Below are positions 1 through 7,616 of a stretch of 10,615 nt of DNA, piece after piece (the first letter of the stretch is position 1; each line of letters begins with the position of its first letter). The DNA is from an uncultured Selenomonadales bacterium (lineage in GTDB: Bacteria > Bacillota_C > Negativicutes > Selenomonadales > Selenomonadaceae), in contig CAMYWI010000020.1 of the NCBI GenBank assembly GCA_947302675.1, forward strand, positions 1-10,615, read 5' to 3'. Below the pieces are notes generated by a model that did no database searches, was not told the DNA's origin, and saw nothing but the letters and a program-made list of their open reading frames with translations. The translations under genes and the position numbers were made by a program.

Positions 1-245
1 AACGAGAGAATATTGAAATTAGAGTCGATGACATTCCAGAGATTTTGCAACTCATTAAGAATCTTCAGCAAGGGGCAAAAATTGAAATTGAAGAAACGAC
101 CGATTTCGCCCCCATACTCGATGATTCATCTCTTGAGCCGTCTCGTACAGATGATGTTGACGAAAATAAAATCATTCAGCGTAATGGTCTGCGCACTTTA
201 GAGTCCCTTGAATCAGTAGCGTCCATTACGATGAAAAAATTTTAG
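1..245 (+). CDS. 3' end of an unrecognised protein (5' end outside window)
   Basis: The frame is open from base 3 to the TAG at 243-245 and gives about 80 residues with no stop. An internal TTG at 45 could act as a start, but the frame runs unbroken to the window edge, so this is more likely the tail of a longer gene. The visible protein is acidic and hydrophilic: an Ile/Leu/Glu-rich stretch (about residues 4-30, probably helical), then an Asp/Ser/Glu-rich stretch, ending in MKKF. There is no membrane segment and no motif I recognise, so I assign no function. It ends only 27 bases before zorA on the same strand, with no terminator-like hairpin between. Co-transcription with the Zorya genes is therefore plausible, and the Zorya promoter may lie to the left of the window. 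Confidence 0.6.
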   Translation, partial: RENIEIRVDDIPEILQLIKNLQQGAKIEIEETTDFAPILDDSSLEPSRTDDVDENKIIQRNGLRTLESLESVASITMKKF

Positions 246-256
246 TGAATATTTGT

Positions 257-264
257 AAGGAGAG
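257..264 (+). promoter_or_regulatory. Shine-Dalgarno site deciding the TTG start of zorA
   Basis: AAGGAGAG is a near-perfect anti-16S match. The GGAG core (259-262) lies 10 bases before TTG at 273. The next in-frame ATG, at 303, is about 40 bases away from this site and would cut into the first membrane helix. The TTG start is therefore preferred. Confidence 0.7.
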
Positions 265-272
265 TTTTTTAA

Positions 273-2189
273 TTGTATGAAATATTTTTATCGTCGTGGG
301 GCATGGGTTCGATTATTGTTGCCACGATTTTATTTGTTGTTTGGTATGTTTTCTGCGCAAGAGAAATTTTAACGCTCAGTAGCGAGATAAAGAAGTTTCT
401 TGCATGGTTGAATACGGAGATAGAGTTTCAAGACATTGACGCAGAATTTAAGAACTACAATCGACTTTTGCCTGTGTGGAAAATGTTTGAGAAGTCTCTG
501 ACGAAAACGAGTAGTACCGCTTATTCGACGACCGATTCAGCAGATTTTTTTTCGCCGCAAAATTTAACTCATGGAATGAATATGACATTCTGGCAAGCAT
601 ACGGCGGAATATTTACGGGCTTGGGGATTTTAGGAACCTTTGCGGGCTTGACTTACGGACTTAGCGGCGTTGATATGACCAGTGGCGACATCGAGACCTT
701 AAAAAACGGTATCGCGAAACTTTTATCGGGCGTTGAAAGCGCATTTGTTACTTCGCTCGTTGGAATTTTCTGCGCAATAGTTTACAGTGTTGCTCATCAT
801 CAGCTTTTGAAAAATTTTCAAGGAAATGTCAAATCGTTGGCTGAAAAACTCGATGAAGTGTTTCCGCGTCGTTCTGCAGAAGATTGGCTTGCTGACAGTT
901 GCAGAATCACAGGCGACCAAACAAATTCGATTAAAGAAATTGGCGAGGCTGTGACGCAAGCAATTTATGAAGGGCTCGACGAAAAACTCGGTGAAGCTGT
1001 CGAAAAACTTGACCCGCTTGTAGAAAAAATTTGCGAGGCGATTGAAAATTTGGGAGCCAGTGGAACGGATACTGTCGGCGAAATTTTTTCTGATAGAGTT
1101 GGGGCGCAGATGGATAGATTTTCTGTTGCACTCGACAAATTTACGAACAGCATAGACGAGAAATTGAAAAATGCCAATGAAATTTCCAGAATCATGAGTG
1201 AGCAACTCTTAAACACCTTGAATGAGCTTAACGATAGTTTGACTCAACAAGCAAAAACTTCTGCCGAAGAACGCAACGCCGATTACAAGATATTTTCTGA
1301 CACTATGGAAAACTTGATTAGCAATTTAACAGATGTCGCCGAAAAAATCAAAACTCAGCAGGAAAATACTGCCAATGATTTTGAAAAACTCGTAAAGAAT
1401 CTACTTGATAATTTTAATGCGGTCATGAATCAAACGACGACAAATATTCAAAGCGAAGTTGAAGAAACAAATAGGAAAAATCACGAGACATCAGAAAAAT
1501 TTTTGTCCACCCTTAGCGGACTAACTAACACTTTGCAAGAAGTAGCGGAAAACTCTAAGCAACAACAAAAGACTGCCGCAGATAATTTTGAGTCCACAGT
1601 AAATTCCTTGCTTGAGAATTTGAAAAATTTTGCTCAACAGCAAAAAGAGTATTTAGGCAGAATAGCAGACTCAAATGCTACGCAAATCTCTGAGGCGGTC
1701 AAAGCCTTCCGCGAAATCGTCGACAATCACAACGAAACGACTCAAAGAAGTTTTGTGCAAATTCAAAAGCTCCTGAGTAGACTGGAAGATTTGTTGCAGA
1801 ATATGGACGACGCAAGCACTTCACTTAATCAAGCCGCCGAGCCTGTGCGTCAAAGTACTTTACAACTCACGAGAAATTTGGAAGAGACTTCTGCGCAGAT
1901 GAAAAATCTTTCCACTGTTAATCAAACTACGCGGCAAAATCTTTTTGACTTGACAGCGCGGCTATCCGACTTCGTTAAAAATTTCGGTGGCATTGCTGAT
2001 GAACTCGAACGTTCTACAAAAATTATCCATGACAGCTTGGACAATTACAACGTCAAAACGAATGCGGGCTTAAAGGAGAAACTTGAGGTCTTTGATAAAT
2101 CTATGGCGGAATCAGTCGGTTATCTTAAAAATCTCATGGAAGATTTAACAGACCTTCTCGAAGATTCAAGACAATCTCGTAGGCGGTGA
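273..2189 (+). CDS. zorA: ZorA: MotA/ExbB-like stator with long coiled-coil tail (type I Zorya)
   Basis: This 638-residue protein has the layout of the Zorya motor subunit. A first membrane helix lies at about residues 10-29. A soluble stretch follows, then two MotA/TolQ/ExbB-type helices at about 107-131 (GLGILGTFAGLTYGLSG) and 154-174 (ESAFVTSLVGIFCAIVYS). The Thr/Ser residues in these helices (T122, T127, T160, S161) lie in the regions that line the ion path in this family. From about residue 185 to the end it is a hydrophilic, Glu/Lys/Gln/Asn-rich coiled coil of about 450 residues. Flagellar MotA and ExbB lack this, and it matches the intracellular tail of ZorA. By family knowledge, ZorA forms a pentamer around a ZorB dimer in the inner membrane, and the tail is needed for defence signalling. 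The start is TTG, supported by a strong ribosome site. zorB begins 4 bases downstream. The tail contains a 69-residue internal repeat, listed separately. Confidence 0.88.
   Translation: MYEIFLSSWGMGSIIVATILFVVWYVFCAREILTLSSEIKKFLAWLNTEIEFQDIDAEFKNYNRLLPVWKMFEKSLTKTSSTAYSTTDSADFFSPQNLTHGMNMTFWQAYGGIFTGLGILGTFAGLTYGLSGVDMTSGDIETLKNGIAKLLSGVESAFVTSLVGIFCAIVYSVAHHQLLKNFQGNVKSLAEKLDEVFPRRSAEDWLADSCRITGDQTNSIKEIGEAVTQAIYEGLDEKLGEAVEKLDPLVEKICEAIENLGASGTDTVGEIFSDRVGAQMDRFSVALDKFTNSIDEKLKNANEISRIMSEQLLNTLNELNDSLTQQAKTSAEERNADYKIFSDTMENLISNLTDVAEKIKTQQENTANDFEKLVKNLLDNFNAVMNQTTTNIQSEVEETNRKNHETSEKFLSTLSGLTNTLQEVAENSKQQQKTAADNFESTVNSLLENLKNFAQQQKEYLGRIADSNATQISEAVKAFREIVDNHNETTQRSFVQIQKLLSRLEDLLQNMDDASTSLNQAAEPVRQSTLQLTRNLEETSAQMKNLSTVNQTTRQNLFDLTARLSDFVKNFGGIADELERSTKIIHDSLDNYNVKTNAGLKEKLEVFDKSMAESVGYLKNLMEDLTDLLEDSRQSRRR
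1293..1622 (+). repeat. Tandem 69-residue repeat within the ZorA tail
   Basis: Residues 341-381 and 410-450 of ZorA align without gaps at an offset of 69 residues. I count 17 identities in 41 positions, plus many conservative pairs. The best-matching block is DVAEKIKTQQ against EVAENSKQQQ, continuing through a shared F-E...V...LL-N pattern. The DNA copies have diverged, so the duplication is old and visible only at protein level. The repeats lie in the coiled-coil tail, where adding or losing a unit would change tail length. Confidence 0.6.
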
Positions 2190-2193
2190 TTAA

Positions 2194-2900
2194 ATGCGAA
2201 GACGAACACCGCGCATTAAAGACGAGACCGCGCAAGATTCATTCACAATCAGCATTAGCGATTTGATGTCCGGCTTACTTGCAATTTTTATCTTAGTGTT
2301 GTCGTATTTCATTTTGAATTTCAGTCAAGCAACTGCGCAACTCACTCAAAATGACGTAACTCGTGCCGAGCTTCTGCGTTTCATGCAGAAGGAACTTGAG
2401 CGCGAAGGAATAAAAGTCACAGTCGACGAACAACACGGCATATTGAGAATATCAGAGGGCGTCCTATTCGATGTCGGAGCTGCTGATGTGAAACCGCAAG
2501 GGCAAATTGTGATAAGAAAGTTGAGTAGCGTACTCGAAACCGCGCTTGAATCAGAACAATTTCAAGGGCGCGTTGAAACGATATTTATAGAGGGGCATAC
2601 CGACAACGTGCCGATAGTTACTGAAACTTTTCCGTCGATTGGGAACTGTCAACGAAACGAGCGATAAATACTTGGCTAACGATGAGTAGCGCGAATCCCA
2701 AATTGACGACGATACTCAACGATAAACAAGAAATAATTTTCTCGGTGAGCGGTTACGCTGATACACGACCGATTGCGGAAAATTCTACGGAGGAAGGTCG
2801 TCGCGACAATCGGCGAATCGATATAAGATTTTCAATGACACCCCCGACGGAAGAAGATATGAGTATCGTTAAATTCGTGCGGAAGGAGTTGTCCGGATGA
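2194..2900 (+). pseudogene. zorB: ZorB: MotB/OmpA-like motor subunit, frame broken by a 1-base deletion
   Basis: The start ATG at 2194 follows zorA by 4 bases. The first frame encodes 157 residues and stops at 2665-2667. A single membrane helix lies at about residues 24-43, preceded by the Asp (D23, in SISDLMSGLLA) expected to carry ions in MotB/ZorB proteins. The OmpA-like peptidoglycan-binding domain then begins and includes GHTDNVPI (D137). After FPS (S148) the frame gives nonsense (IGNCQRNER). The frame starting at 2640 reads WELSTKRAINTW and continues through GRRDNRRIDIRFSM to the TGA at 2898-2900. These are the classic second half of the domain (FPSNWELSxxRA in relatives). Restoring one base at 2638-2639 (for example AT to AAT, giving Asn) yields a normal 235-residue protein. 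As read, the product would lose most of the peptidoglycan anchor. This is either a true mutation or a sequencing/assembly error. The ATG at 2682 has no ribosome site, so a separate second protein is unlikely. Confidence 0.85.
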
Positions 2901-4189
2901 GTTTGCGGGATTCGATAAAGGATTTGCGTAATGCCGCGAGGCGTTTGGATATCGCAGAATTTAACCCTTCAATGAATGCATTGGAAAAATTTTTGAGCGG
3001 AATCAAAGTCGATAAGCCGGCGACGCCGCCTGAAGATGTTTTGGCAAAACTTTTGGCAAAATATCTGCGCGGAGAAAATTTAGACTCCAAAGACCGTCGA
3101 AATTTGCCGTTCATAATTTATGAAGACGAGATAACTTTTAATCATACAAAAGATATTTTGAATAAGCTGGACTTTTCAAAGACAAGTCATTTACGGCGTG
3201 TGGTTAGCGTTTATCTCTTGAATTATGACAACACGCTAAAGACAAAACTTTTGAGAGAGCGATTAGATGTCATTCGAGAAGTTGATTCGGTATCGTTGAA
3301 GAAAATCTTTGCCGCTCGCGATAAACTTTTCTCGGAAAATCATATGGCGAATATGTCAAAATTTCTCGCACAGAAACTAAACGTAACTGGAGTAATTGAA
3401 GAGTTCGGACTGTCAAACTTTTATAAGGCGTCGAATTTTGTTCAAACCGCGCTGATAAATTTCTTTCGTTCAAATGTAGCAAACATTTCCGACCAATTTG
3501 AAATTCTGGACGAACTTGACGCCGAGTTTGACACATACAAGAATGTTTTCCCCGTTATTGCCGACACGCTAATTCAATCGGTTGCTCTGACAGGATTCGG
3601 CAAAAAGAAATGCATAGAAATTTTTTATCGTCGATTAGGCGACCCGCGCTTTGGATATATGCGGTTTAACTGGAATAAAATTTCAGAAGAATCCAAAGCG
3701 ATTTTCTTGCGTTGGCTGGTTGAAGACGATTTGGAGATATTCTTTAAGATCATCAAGCAGACAGCATTAGACAGAATGTGGCGTTATCGCGAGAAATTTT
3801 GGCGAGCATATCTGCCGCACATAAGCAACACATGGATTTTTTTGGGTAGTAACGCCAAAAGTATTGCTCGACAATTAGGCGATAAAAGTATGGGGCACGG
3901 CAATTTGGACGGCGGCTCAAGCGACCAGAGTGTTTTTGTTTTTCAAATCGGACGATACATTTTTTCCGAGTGGAGTCATAACGGCAAATTGCGAGTTTAT
4001 AAAACGGAATCGGCGAACCACTTTTTTGGCTCAAGCTCGTTAAGCAAATGGGAGATTGACGAAAATTTTATTGAGGCATGGATTCATTCCAGTCCGAGAA
4101 CTTATTCTTGGCAAAACAAAGTCAGTGAATGGCTCAAAATAAATTGCGGCGTTATCAAGACAGAAAATGATTGGGGGATTAAAGATTGA
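2897..4189 (+). CDS. zorC: ZorC: EH-signature domain protein of type I Zorya
   Basis: This is a 430-residue soluble protein with no signal peptide or membrane helix. Its ATG overlaps the zorB stop (ATGA, 4 bases), and GGAAGGAG at 2881-2888 sits 8 bases upstream, so the start is firm and probably coupled to zorB. The C-terminal part carries the EH-signature motif: IFSEWSHNGKLRVYK, with E358 and H361 as the Glu/His pair, followed by SSLSKWEIDENF and then WQNKVSEWL near the end. The N-terminal two thirds is helical and rich in Phe and Lys, with no motif I recognise. In known type I Zorya, ZorC is required for defence and is reported to bind DNA and act with ZorD. The position between zorB and a Snf2 gene supports the assignment strongly. 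No frame damage is seen. Confidence 0.85.
   Translation: MSLRDSIKDLRNAARRLDIAEFNPSMNALEKFLSGIKVDKPATPPEDVLAKLLAKYLRGENLDSKDRRNLPFIIYEDEITFNHTKDILNKLDFSKTSHLRRVVSVYLLNYDNTLKTKLLRERLDVIREVDSVSLKKIFAARDKLFSENHMANMSKFLAQKLNVTGVIEEFGLSNFYKASNFVQTALINFFRSNVANISDQFEILDELDAEFDTYKNVFPVIADTLIQSVALTGFGKKKCIEIFYRRLGDPRFGYMRFNWNKISEESKAIFLRWLVEDDLEIFFKIIKQTALDRMWRYREKFWRAYLPHISNTWIFLGSNAKSIARQLGDKSMGHGNLDGGSSDQSVFVFQIGRYIFSEWSHNGKLRVYKTESANHFFGSSSLSKWEIDENFIEAWIHSSPRTYSWQNKVSEWLKINCGVIKTENDWGIKD
4173..4177 (+). promoter_or_regulatory. Shine-Dalgarno site deciding the TTG start of zorD
   Basis: GGGGG lies inside the last codons of zorC, 8 bases before the TTG at 4186. That TTG overlaps the zorC stop as TTGA. 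The first in-frame ATG is at 4270, much further away. The TTG start is therefore preferred, with translation coupled to zorC. Confidence 0.6.
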
Positions 4190-7100
4190 ACACTACTTGG
4201 CAGGAGCGAGAGGAAGGTTATTTTTTCCCTCACGACAACTTATCGGCGGCAGTTAAATCGAAACTAGAAATGCTCAGCCTAGACGACACCGCGCAGACTT
4301 CTGACGCAGGTATCTTAATCCCATTTGAAAAATCCGTTCTTTTATCAGAGGAAGACGCTGAACTCTTGAACTTGCCGCCGCATAATCCTTATCAAATGTC
4401 AATCTGGACAGAAGGATACATTGGAAGCAAGAATTTCAAATACGTCGTTGAATTTTTGAATCCCGACAGTCGTCCTATCGTTAATCCGAAAATTAACGGC
4501 GCAATCCTCCATATCGGTAGCGGTGGTATCTTCCGACTCAATGCCGATCAATTCGCACTGATTAACTTGATGAAAATAGGTAATGAAAGTTCCTCGCGTG
4601 AGACAACCTTGTTGACGGCTCATCATATTCAAAAACATGCGACGGCGACCGATGCCAAACTTGACGAATATCTTTCGGCAGATAATGCAAAAATCGTCGT
4701 GCCCGACAAACTCAGCGTCGATTTTATAGATTTTTCGAGTAATGCAGTTAAAGTTCAGCCACTACTTTTGGAAAATCGTGACGGACAATCGGAACTGATT
4801 GACAGCGCGTCATTTCAAGAAGCTTTTGGTAATCGCAGAAAAGTTTTGAGTTCTTACAGAGACAAGAACGGAACGCGATACGTTTTTACTAAAGCCTTAC
4901 GAGATGGATTGGAACAGATTAAGTCAGTTGGTACCCTCAGCAAAGCCGATGCCGCTCTATATAGACTTCAGCCGAAAGAATTATTTTCCGGCGAGGCATT
5001 TGATTTCAGTTACTCTGACCGTGTCGTGGGCTTGGAGGAAATCAAAGTTTCTTCGTACTACGGTTCAGAAAGAGCCAAGATAGATTGGGTCGACGTTGAC
5101 GAAAAATCTCATGATGAAACGCCAAAAGAACCGTCACTTCCCAGAGAACCGAGAGAACGCCCAAAAATTTTCGCATTGAAGATAAAGGAAAATTTTGAGC
5201 GCGTCGACTACGAAAAAAATCTGTCAGAACGAGTTATGGAATTTTTTGCCGACGTACTTCGACCAGAAATAAAATTATTGCCGCATCAAAAATTGGGCGT
5301 GGGACTGATGGCGCAACTTTGGCAAAGTGGCTGGCATGGAATTCTGTTGGCTGACGATATGGGGCTTGGAAAGACTCTTCAAACACTGACCTTTCTTGCG
5401 GGACTTAAAAAATCTTGCGCAGAATACGAGAGAACAAATCAACCAATGCTAATCGTTGCGCCAACCGCACTTCTCACAAACTGGCAAGAAGAATACGAAA
5501 AATTTCTGTGCGAAAAATTCTTTGGTGAAATGATAGCATTGCACGGCTACAATCTGCGAAATTTCTTTACGGGCGAGTCTACTCCCAACGGCAAGCGTAA
5601 ACTTTCCTTGAAAAATCTACCGAAGGATTCTCTTGCGCTAACAACATACGAAACTCTGCGCGACTACCAATTTTCATTCGCAGAAATTTCTTGGAGTTGT
5701 ATAGTCGCTGATGAAGCGCAGAAGATAAAAAATCCTGACGCGGGTATAACGAAGGCACTCAAGGCAATGAAATACGACTTCGCGATTTGTCTGAGCGGAA
5801 CGCCCGTTGAAAATTCGTGGATTGATTTATGGAGCATTATGGATTTTGTTCAGCCTGCGCACCTCAACGACTTGAAAACTTTTCGTGAGAAATATCTTGG
5901 AAAATTGACTAACGAGGCAGAAAGTATCCAACGACTCGGCGAAGAGTTAAAGAATAATTTACGCCCGCTATTTCTTAGACGCATGAAACAAGGCAATTTA
6001 CAAGGCTTACCTACGAAAAAAATTTTCCGTTGTTCCGAACAAATGCCGCTTTATCAACGAGAAATCTATTCGGCAGTAGTTGAAAAATATCGCAACGGAG
6101 GATTTTCAAATCCACTCGAATTTTTAAGCAAACTGCGCGAAGTTTCCCTGCACCCCGACCTTGATACAATGTCAGAAGAAAAATTTTTTGCTCTCGATGC
6201 CAACGAAGTAATTAATCGCGCCGCAAGACTGATAAAAACTTTTGCGATCCTTGACGAAATAAAAGCTCGCGGCGAAAAAGCCCTAATCTTTGTCGTAAGC
6301 CGAAAAATGCAAGCGATATTAAAACACCTGCTCGAAGAAAAATTTAGAATGAAAATTCTTCCACCGATTAACGGGACGATGAATGGGGCGGCGCGTCAGA
6401 AGTTCATTGACGAGTTCAAAAATTCTATTGACTTCAATGTACTGATACTTTCACCGGAAGCAGCCGGCGTTGGTTTTACGATAACTGAAGCAAACAATGT
6501 TATTCATCTCGGTCGAACATGGAATCCTGCCAAAGAGAATCAAGCGACCGACCGCGTTTATCGTATCGGGCAGAAAAAATCTGTGAATGTCTATCTTCCG
6601 CTAGCTTGCGATAAGAATCTCCGTAACAAATCCTTCGATGAGAATCTTGACGCACTATTGAGCTACAAAAGAATTTTAAGCGAAAACGTTCTATTTCCTA
6701 CTGATGACCTCTCTACTGATGTACATACTTTGGCTGAAGAAATCGCTCCAAGCGTTGAAGAAGGGATTTCGCCAAGCTATTGGACTATCGAAGCTCTTGA
6801 CTCTGTCACAGGACTTGCGTTCGAGAAAATTATCTGCGACCTGTATAACGCAATGAAAGGTTTTTCTGCCGAGAAAACTCCAGGTTCAAATGATTTCGGA
6901 GCTGACGTTGTTGTCAAATCTTTAACCGATAGTACAGGATTGTTGATTCAATGCAAACACACCGAAAATCCTGACAGCTCTACGAACAACAAAGGCGTTC
7001 AAGAAATTTTCGCGGCAGTCGCCTATTACGAGAAAAAGTATTGTGGAAGAAAATTTCAGCCCGTTGTCATAACCAACGCCAAGAATTTCACAAACGGAGC

Positions 7101-7191
7101 AATCAAACTTGCTCACGACGACGGTGTTAAGTTAATCACTCGTCGAGAGCTTGAAAAAATGTTTTGTGACCATAAAATTTTACGGTGCTGA
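4186..7191 (+). CDS. zorD: ZorD: Snf2-type helicase fused to Mrr-like nuclease (type I Zorya)
   Basis: This is a 1001-residue protein. Residues 1 to about 300 form an N-terminal region without a recognised motif, followed by a charged, Pro-rich linker (about 306-327). The SF2/Snf2 motor occupies about 350-800. Its visible motifs are the Q-motif-like LPHQKLGV (from about 365), the Walker A motif DDMGLGKT (K396), the Walker B motif DEAQ (509-512), SGTP (537-540), motif V SPEAAGVGF (from 756) and motif VI QATDRVYRIGQ (786-796), with the RIGQ typical of Snf2 ATPases. The C-terminus (about 870-1000) is a PD-(D/E)XK restriction-endonuclease fold of the Mrr type: helix Glu E880, then D907 in NDFGADVVV, then Q922-x-K924 in IQCKH. 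All key residues are present, so both ATPase and nuclease look active. In the known system ZorD is the DNA-degrading effector. The gene has a TTG start with 4-base overlap to zorC. Confidence 0.9.
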   Translation: MNTTWQEREEGYFFPHDNLSAAVKSKLEMLSLDDTAQTSDAGILIPFEKSVLLSEEDAELLNLPPHNPYQMSIWTEGYIGSKNFKYVVEFLNPDSRPIVNPKINGAILHIGSGGIFRLNADQFALINLMKIGNESSSRETTLLTAHHIQKHATATDAKLDEYLSADNAKIVVPDKLSVDFIDFSSNAVKVQPLLLENRDGQSELIDSASFQEAFGNRRKVLSSYRDKNGTRYVFTKALRDGLEQIKSVGTLSKADAALYRLQPKELFSGEAFDFSYSDRVVGLEEIKVSSYYGSERAKIDWVDVDEKSHDETPKEPSLPREPRERPKIFALKIKENFERVDYEKNLSERVMEFFADVLRPEIKLLPHQKLGVGLMAQLWQSGWHGILLADDMGLGKTLQTLTFLAGLKKSCAEYERTNQPMLIVAPTALLTNWQEEYEKFLCEKFFGEMIALHGYNLRNFFTGESTPNGKRKLSLKNLPKDSLALTTYETLRDYQFSFAEISWSCIVADEAQKIKNPDAGITKALKAMKYDFAICLSGTPVENSWIDLWSIMDFVQPAHLNDLKTFREKYLGKLTNEAESIQRLGEELKNNLRPLFLRRMKQGNLQGLPTKKIFRCSEQMPLYQREIYSAVVEKYRNGGFSNPLEFLSKLREVSLHPDLDTMSEEKFFALDANEVINRAARLIKTFAILDEIKARGEKALIFVVSRKMQAILKHLLEEKFRMKILPPINGTMNGAARQKFIDEFKNSIDFNVLILSPEAAGVGFTITEANNVIHLGRTWNPAKENQATDRVYRIGQKKSVNVYLPLACDKNLRNKSFDENLDALLSYKRILSENVLFPTDDLSTDVHTLAEEIAPSVEEGISPSYWTIEALDSVTGLAFEKIICDLYNAMKGFSAEKTPGSNDFGADVVVKSLTDSTGLLIQCKHTENPDSSTNNKGVQEIFAAVAYYEKKYCGRKFQPVVITNAKNFTNGAIKLAHDDGVKLITRRELEKMFCDHKILRC

Positions 7192-7373
7192 GAACAGAAC
7201 TAACTTTGAAAGAAGCAAGACAACCGCGACGACAGTTTTGGGAAAAGTTTGATGTCTTCAAAGAAGTTTATGACGATGGTTGTTATCAAATTTTCCTTTG
7301 TAGCGATAGCACAGAAGACGATGTTAATAGCGAAGTCAGAGCATTAAAAGTGATCCCATTACAAAGAAAATAA
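7185..7373 (+). CDS. Small hypothetical ORF overlapping the zorD end, probably a gene fragment
   Basis: A GTG at 7185 inside the last codons of zorD opens a 62-codon frame; a TTG at 7206 is an alternative start. Neither has a clear Shine-Dalgarno sequence. The composition is protein-like (for example WEKFDVFKEVYDDGCYQIFLC followed by an Asp/Ser/Glu-rich stretch), with codon use similar to zorD. No motif or membrane segment is visible. The last ten or so codons (from about 7340) overlap, in another frame, a convincing fragment of a different protein family (next entry). The native 3' end of this frame may therefore have been lost at a DNA junction. It could be a small Zorya-linked protein, but a truncated remnant is at least as likely. 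Confidence 0.3.
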   Translation: MLRTELTLKEARQPRRQFWEKFDVFKEVYDDGCYQIFLCSDSTEDDVNSEVRALKVIPLQRK

Positions 7374-7561
7374 AACTTTCAGACTCGTTCATCAACAGCG
7401 GTAGCGACTCTGTAGAGTTGGCCATAACTGCTTACAATATTAACCCCGAAGTGAACCAACCATTATTTGTGAACTGTAGACATTTGCACGACTATAGGCG
7501 GCAAAAATACCAAAATTCACGTTCTCATCAACAAGAGAATGTAACTTATGAAGGTTGTTGA
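7331..7561 (+). pseudogene. Remnant of an Rpn/PD-(D/E)XK 'putative transposase' family protein
   Basis: This frame follows two stops (TAA TAG at 7325-7330) and runs open to a TGA at 7559-7561, without a usable ATG. It reads SDPITKKIKLSDSFI, then about ten residues, then ITAYNINPEVNQPLFVNCRHLHDY. From memory of the family, the pattern L-S-D-x-F, V-E-L, Y-N-I-N-x-x-x-N-x-x-L, C-R-x-L-x-x-Y matches the middle section of Rpn-like proteins that are common and multicopy in gut Bacillota. After HDY the sequence no longer looks like the family. The nuclease-bearing N-terminus and the usual helical C-terminus are both absent. It is best read as an internal fragment left by recombination next to the Zorya operon. 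The family call comes from a short motif and is moderately sure; the fragment status is surer. Confidence 0.5.
7519..7542 (+). repeat. Inverted repeat in the gap after zorD, function unknown
   Basis: ACGTTCTC (7519-7526) can pair with GAGAATGT (7535-7542): eight pairs, one of them G-U, around an 8-base loop. There is no T run after it, so it is not a standard terminator. A second short repeat, CCGCGC (7565-7570) with GCGCGG (7588-7593), follows, with six T at 7611-7616 too far away to form a terminator. From 7562 to 7616 I see nothing else. No clear terminator for the Zorya operon is visible. Confidence 0.3.
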
Positions 7562-7616
7562 CTACCGCGCAGACTGCCCACTATTGAGCGCGGGTCGCAA
7601 TCCTATACGATTTTTT

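Noticed and set aside
723..1205. 160-codon minus-strand frame inside zorA
   Set aside because: It is antisense to a well supported gene, with no motif and no ribosome site.
2620..2645. Programmed -1 frameshifting as a way to make full ZorB
   Set aside because: A -1 slip just before GAT TGG would give FPSDWELS, but there is no X-XXY-YYZ slippery site and no clear downstream stem. ZorB proteins are not known to use frameshifting. A simple deletion or read error is more likely.
2682..2900. A separate 72-residue gene from the ATG at 2682
   Set aside because: Its sequence is the second half of the ZorB OmpA-like domain, it has no ribosome site, and the homology runs on upstream of the ATG (WELSTKRAINTW).
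273..2900. Flagellar MotAB or ExbBD/TolQR pair
   Set aside because: The very long coiled-coil tail of the first protein and the following EH-signature and Snf2-nuclease genes fit Zorya; no flagellar or TonB genes are present.
7565..7616. Terminator made of CCGCGC/GCGCGG and the six T at 7611
   Set aside because: The T run starts 17 bases after the stem and the loop is 17 bases, so it does not fit an intrinsic terminator.
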